NCBI GenBank assembly: GCA_036564135.1
Contig: DATCLC010000100.1
Span: forward strand, 1 to 14,223
Length of the DNA: 14,223 nucleotides
From: RSA11 sp036564135
Lineage (GTDB): Bacteria; Actinomycetota; Thermoleophilia; Solirubrobacterales; 70-9
Direction of reading: 5' to 3'
The notes under the pieces were generated by a model. It searched no databases. It had not been told where the DNA came from and saw only the letters and a program-made list of their open reading frames with translations. Below, in pieces: positions 11,976 through 14,223 of the stretch. A program made the position numbers and the translations under genes. Each line of letters begins with the position of its first letter. Within the stretch, counting starts at the first letter, position 1.

Positions 11976-13450
11976 GGCGTGTCGCCGGCCAGCTCCACGT
12001 CGCCGCGCCCCGTGATCAGGACCTGGTCCACGTAGCAGTAGCGCCAGGCCTCGTCGGGCTCGAGCGTCGCGATCGCGGGGTGGCCGGTCTCCTCGTGGTG
12101 GCGGGTCGCGTGCTTGTTCTTGGAGTCGTCGCAGCAGCCCACGTACCCGCACTCCAGGCACACGCGCAGCTCGACCCAGTCGTCGCCCAGGCGCCGGCAG
12201 TCATCGCAGCCGTCCGAGAGCGGCGTCGCCGGGACGACGTCCACGTGCGGGCAGCCGTCGACGATCGTCTCGTTCCCGACGTAGCGGTAGCCGCCGCCCA
12301 CCAGCCAGCCCGGCAGCGCGCCGGAGACGATCCGCGAGCGCGCCGCCAGGATCGGGCCGACGAGCGCGAGCACGAGCACATACAGCGCCACGAACGGGGC
12401 AATCCTGGGGTCGAGGCCGGCGCCCACCGCGAGCGTCGCGAGGATCAGCGAGAACTCGCCGCGGCCGAGCAGCACGAGCGCCGCGTTCGCGGCGGACGCC
12501 TGGTTCAGGTTGTTGAACCGCGCGACAGCCGCGCCGCCCAGCGTGCACATCACGACCGAGAGGCCGGCCGCGGCCATCACCGGCACGGCGACCGACCCGA
12601 GGTCGCCGAGCTCGATGCTCGCCCCGAAGACCACGAAGAAGATCGCCGCGAAGGCGTCGCGGACCGGCGTGATCACCGTCTCGACGCGCTCGCGCAGGAC
12701 GGTGCGGCCGATGACGAGACCGATCATGAGCGCCCCGATCGCGTCGGATACGCCGAGGTCCTCCGCGACCCCCGCCATCAGGATCGCGATCCCGACGGCG
12801 AGCACCGCGACGAGCTCCTCGTCGTCGGTGTCGAGCAGCCGGCCGAGCACGGCGCTGCCGTAGCGCGCGATCAGGGCCAGGCCCGCGATGAAGGCGAAGC
12901 TGATCCCAAAGTCCCCGGCGGCGTCCGCGAACGACGAGCTCTCGCCGAGCATCGGGGCGAGCAGCGCGAGGTAGAACGCGAGGAAGATGTCCTCGACGAC
13001 GATGATCCCGAGGATCACCGGCGTCTCCGCGTTGGTCAGGCGGTTGAGCTCGATGAGGAGCTTGGTGACGATCGCCGAGCTCGAGATGCCGACGGCACCG
13101 GCGATCACGAACGCCTCGGTCGTCCCCCAGCCGAGGGCGAAGCCGAGCGCGAGGCCGGCGCTCACGTTGAGGCCGATGTAGACGAGCGCGCCCTGCACGA
13201 CGCTGCGGCCGGCGCGCACGACCTGCTCGACCGGGAACTCCACGCCGAGGTGGAAGAGCAGGACGATCAGCCCGATATCGGCGATCAAGTCGAGCGCGTG
13301 GGGGTCGCTCAGGATGTCCGCGGCCGACGGCCCGAGGATGATCCCCGCGGCCATGAAGGCGGGGATCGTGGGCAGGGCAACGACCCTGCCTAGGCGCGCC
13401 AGCATCGCGGCGGTGACGCCGGCCGCCCCGAGGGCTACGAGTTCATCCAC
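11972..13450 (-). CDS. KefB/KhtU-type cation:proton antiporter with C-terminal UBP-type zinc finger
   Basis: Residues about 1-385 of 492 form a CPA2 antiporter domain of roughly a dozen membrane helices; GIILGP, LLFHLGVEF, GISSSAIVTK and GIIVVEDIFLAF are the typical KefB-family stretches. Residues about 400-480 form a UBP-type zinc finger: Cys400-x-His402, Cys415-x2-Cys418, Cys431-x2-Cys434, Cys439/Cys440 and His447, His451, His452, His457 are candidate zinc ligands, ending in WRYCYVD. This finger binds ubiquitin C-termini in eukaryotes; its bacterial ligand is unknown. No TrkA-N (RCK) domain is present, so the finger takes the place of the usual cytosolic regulator. The GTG start at 13450 follows a G-rich run and lies 21 bases after the KhtT-like gene, so they form an operon. 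The ion is probably K+ or Na+. Confidence 0.9.
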   Translation of the reverse strand: MDELVALGAAGVTAAMLARLGRVVALPTIPAFMAAGIILGPSAADILSDPHALDLIADIGLIVLLFHLGVEFPVEQVVRAGRSVVQGALVYIGLNVSAGLALGFALGWGTTEAFVIAGAVGISSSAIVTKLLIELNRLTNAETPVILGIIVVEDIFLAFYLALLAPMLGESSSFADAAGDFGISFAFIAGLALIARYGSAVLGRLLDTDDEELVAVLAVGIAILMAGVAEDLGVSDAIGALMIGLVIGRTVLRERVETVITPVRDAFAAIFFVVFGASIELGDLGSVAVPVMAAAGLSVVMCTLGGAAVARFNNLNQASAANAALVLLGRGEFSLILATLAVGAGLDPRIAPFVALYVLVLALVGPILAARSRIVSGALPGWLVGGGYRYVGNETIVDGCPHVDVVPATPLSDGCDDCRRLGDDWVELRVCLECGYVGCCDDSKNKHATRHHEETGHPAIATLEPDEAWRYCYVDQVLITGRGDVELAGDTP

Positions 13451-13471
13451 GCCCCGCCCCCGAGTCGCGCA

Positions 13472-13699
13472 TCAATCGCCGTAGTAAGTACCCGTCAGGA
13501 CCGCGCCGACGCGGCGCGCCTCTTCCTCGTCCAGCCGAATCACGACCTTCGGCTGATCCTCGTCGCTCTTCGAGAACGCGTAGATCTCGCGGGTCCCGTC
13601 CTTGCGGACGATCACCGCCAGCTTCTGGTGCGTGGTCGAGCTGATGACGTACTTCGTGCCGATCCCGAAGAGCTCGGTGACCTCAATGCCTTGGCCCAT
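13472..13699 (-). CDS. KhtT-like antiporter regulatory subunit, N-terminal domain only
   Basis: The 75-residue soluble protein resembles the N-terminal domain of Bacillus KhtT (YhaT), the regulatory subunit of the K+/H+ antiporter KhtU: LFGIGTKYVISSTTHQKLAVIV, then DGTREIYAFSKSDED and LDEEEARRVGAVLTGTYYGD. KhtT proteins are normally about 165 residues with a TrkA-C (RCK-C) ligand-binding domain; that half is absent here. The TGA stop is clean and the antiporter follows 21 bases later, so this looks like a natural short form and not a truncation. It probably contacts the cytosolic face of the antiporter encoded next. ATG 13699 lacks a strong Shine-Dalgarno and is divergent from the propeller gene at 13798. 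Confidence 0.75.
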   Translation of the reverse strand: MGQGIEVTELFGIGTKYVISSTTHQKLAVIVRKDGTREIYAFSKSDEDQPKVVIRLDEEEARRVGAVLTGTYYGD

Positions 13700-13748
13700 T
13701 CAGACAAGGATTCCACACGCGCGCACCTCGCCCCCTGACGGTTCCCGG

Positions 13749-13778
13749 TTGCGCGCCGGGAGCGCCACGCGTTACGGT
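13749..13778 (+). promoter_or_regulatory. Candidate promoter of the beta-propeller gene
   Basis: TTGCGC (13749-13754) and TACGGT (13773-13778) are separated by 18 bases, a reasonable -35/-10 pair in the 98-base divergent gap upstream of GTG 13798. A Shine-Dalgarno-like GGGAAGAG (13786-13793) follows. Confidence 0.35.
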
Positions 13779-13797
13779 CCCGCGCGGGAAGAGCGCC

Positions 13798-14223
13798 GTG
13801 GGCGTCCTAGGGGTTAGGAACAACGGGTCTCAGGCAGGGCTGCGCTTGCGCGCGGCCCTCGTCGCCTGTCTCGCGGCGGCGCTCGCATGCGGCGCGGCGC
13901 TGGCCGCCACCGAGGACGCCGCCGCCAAGCGCAAGTCGCCGACGCGCAAGGTCCTGTTCGTCGGCAACAACTGGGACGGCACCGCGGATGTGATCGCGCT
14001 CACCGGCAAGGACAGGTACCGCCGGCTCGCGCGCCTCAGCATCGTCCCCGACCGCCAGCAGCGGCTTAGCGAGATCCTGCTGGACCCGGTGCGGCTCGTC
14101 TTCTACCTCGCGATCCGCACCCTGATCGGCGAAGGGCACGACCAGTACGTCGACGACCTCTACTCGACCCCGGACGGCCGCCTGCTGATCGTCTCGCGCC
14201 CGAGCTTCGGCGACGTCGTGGGG
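13798..14223 (+). CDS. Secreted YncE-like beta-propeller protein, N-terminal part (runs off the right edge)
   Basis: From GTG 13798 an open frame of 142 codons runs to the window edge. GGGAAGAG 4 bases upstream supports the start. Residues 14-37 (LRLRAALVACLAAALACGAALAA) are a typical signal peptide, so the product is exported. The mature part starts RKVLFVGNNWDGTADVIAL, a first propeller-blade strand, and continues with STPDGRLLIVSRPSFGDVVG, the SPDG-type blade turn of YncE/WD-like propellers. Between them is an insertion with a hydrophobic helix (DPVRLVFYLAIRTLIGEGHD) that I recall from actinobacterial relatives sometimes annotated as YncE family. Function is unknown. It is divergent from the khtT-like gene with no other visible partner. 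Confidence 0.75.
   Translation, partial: MGVLGVRNNGSQAGLRLRAALVACLAAALACGAALAATEDAAAKRKSPTRKVLFVGNNWDGTADVIALTGKDRYRRLARLSIVPDRQQRLSEILLDPVRLVFYLAIRTLIGEGHDQYVDDLYSTPDGRLLIVSRPSFGDVVG

Noticed and set aside
9756..12161. An 801-codon minus-strand open frame under the flavoprotein gene
   Set aside because: The translation is low-complexity and has no family features. The opposite strand codes for a clear cNMP/TrxR-like protein and the end overlaps the CapA-like gene in another frame.
11777..13393. A 538-codon plus-strand open frame opposite the antiporter
   Set aside because: Composed of Arg/Asp/His/Glu repeats with no domain. It is the antisense of a membrane protein with obvious helices.
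1..14223. CRISPR arrays, tRNA or rRNA genes, insertion sequences, integrases, attachment sites
   Set aside because: No spaced direct repeats, cloverleaf pattern, rRNA-like stretch or transposase-like protein was found on either strand by reading.

Overview
This is a very GC-rich window with GTG and TTG starts and tightly packed genes. It reads as actinobacterial chromosome, most likely class Thermoleophilia (Solirubrobacterales and relatives). That placement is an inference from gene style and gene order; there is no rRNA in the window. I see no tRNA, rRNA, CRISPR array, transposase, integrase or phage gene. No stretch longer than 300 bases lacks a gene.

Left part (1-4300). The minus strand carries tlyA and nadK, joined by a 4-base stop/start overlap. 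The first codons of what looks like recN lie at the left edge. tlyA-nadK-recN is a classical bacterial order. Here nadK and recN are separated by about 2.1 kb holding two plus-strand genes: a broken two-domain VOC (glyoxalase-fold) gene with two internal deletions, and an FAD oxidoreductase with a C-terminal Rieske [2Fe-2S] domain. A small four-helix membrane protein is divergent from tlyA. Between them lies a palindrome that matches the Crp/GlxR consensus TGTGA-N6-TCACA exactly.

Central part (4300-10240). After a strong hairpin terminator comes a long minus-strand cluster, read right to left: a CapA-like lipoprotein, efp, nusB, a short XseB-like gene, a polyprenyl (farnesyl) diphosphate synthase gene, dxs, and a conserved-looking gene of unknown function. 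It mixes translation and transcription factors with the entry step (dxs) and prenyl elongation step (ispA) of MEP isoprenoid synthesis. Several junctions are 4-base overlaps.

Right part (10240-14223). A TTG-start flavoprotein joins a degenerate cyclic-nucleotide-binding domain, a glutaredoxin-like segment without its cysteines and a thioredoxin-reductase-like module without its CxxC. It is convergent with a KefB/KhtU-type cation:proton antiporter carrying a C-terminal UBP-type zinc finger. The two genes end on one shared CTAG. Upstream of the antiporter is a small KhtT-like regulatory subunit. The window ends inside a secreted beta-propeller-like gene.

The most interesting points are the zinc-finger antiporter with its KhtT-like partner and neighbouring cysteine-less flavoprotein, the perfect Crp-type palindrome, the twice-deleted VOC gene, and a recurring TANNNT hexamer 6-9 bases before seven start codons, which suggests leaderless or nearly leaderless transcription.
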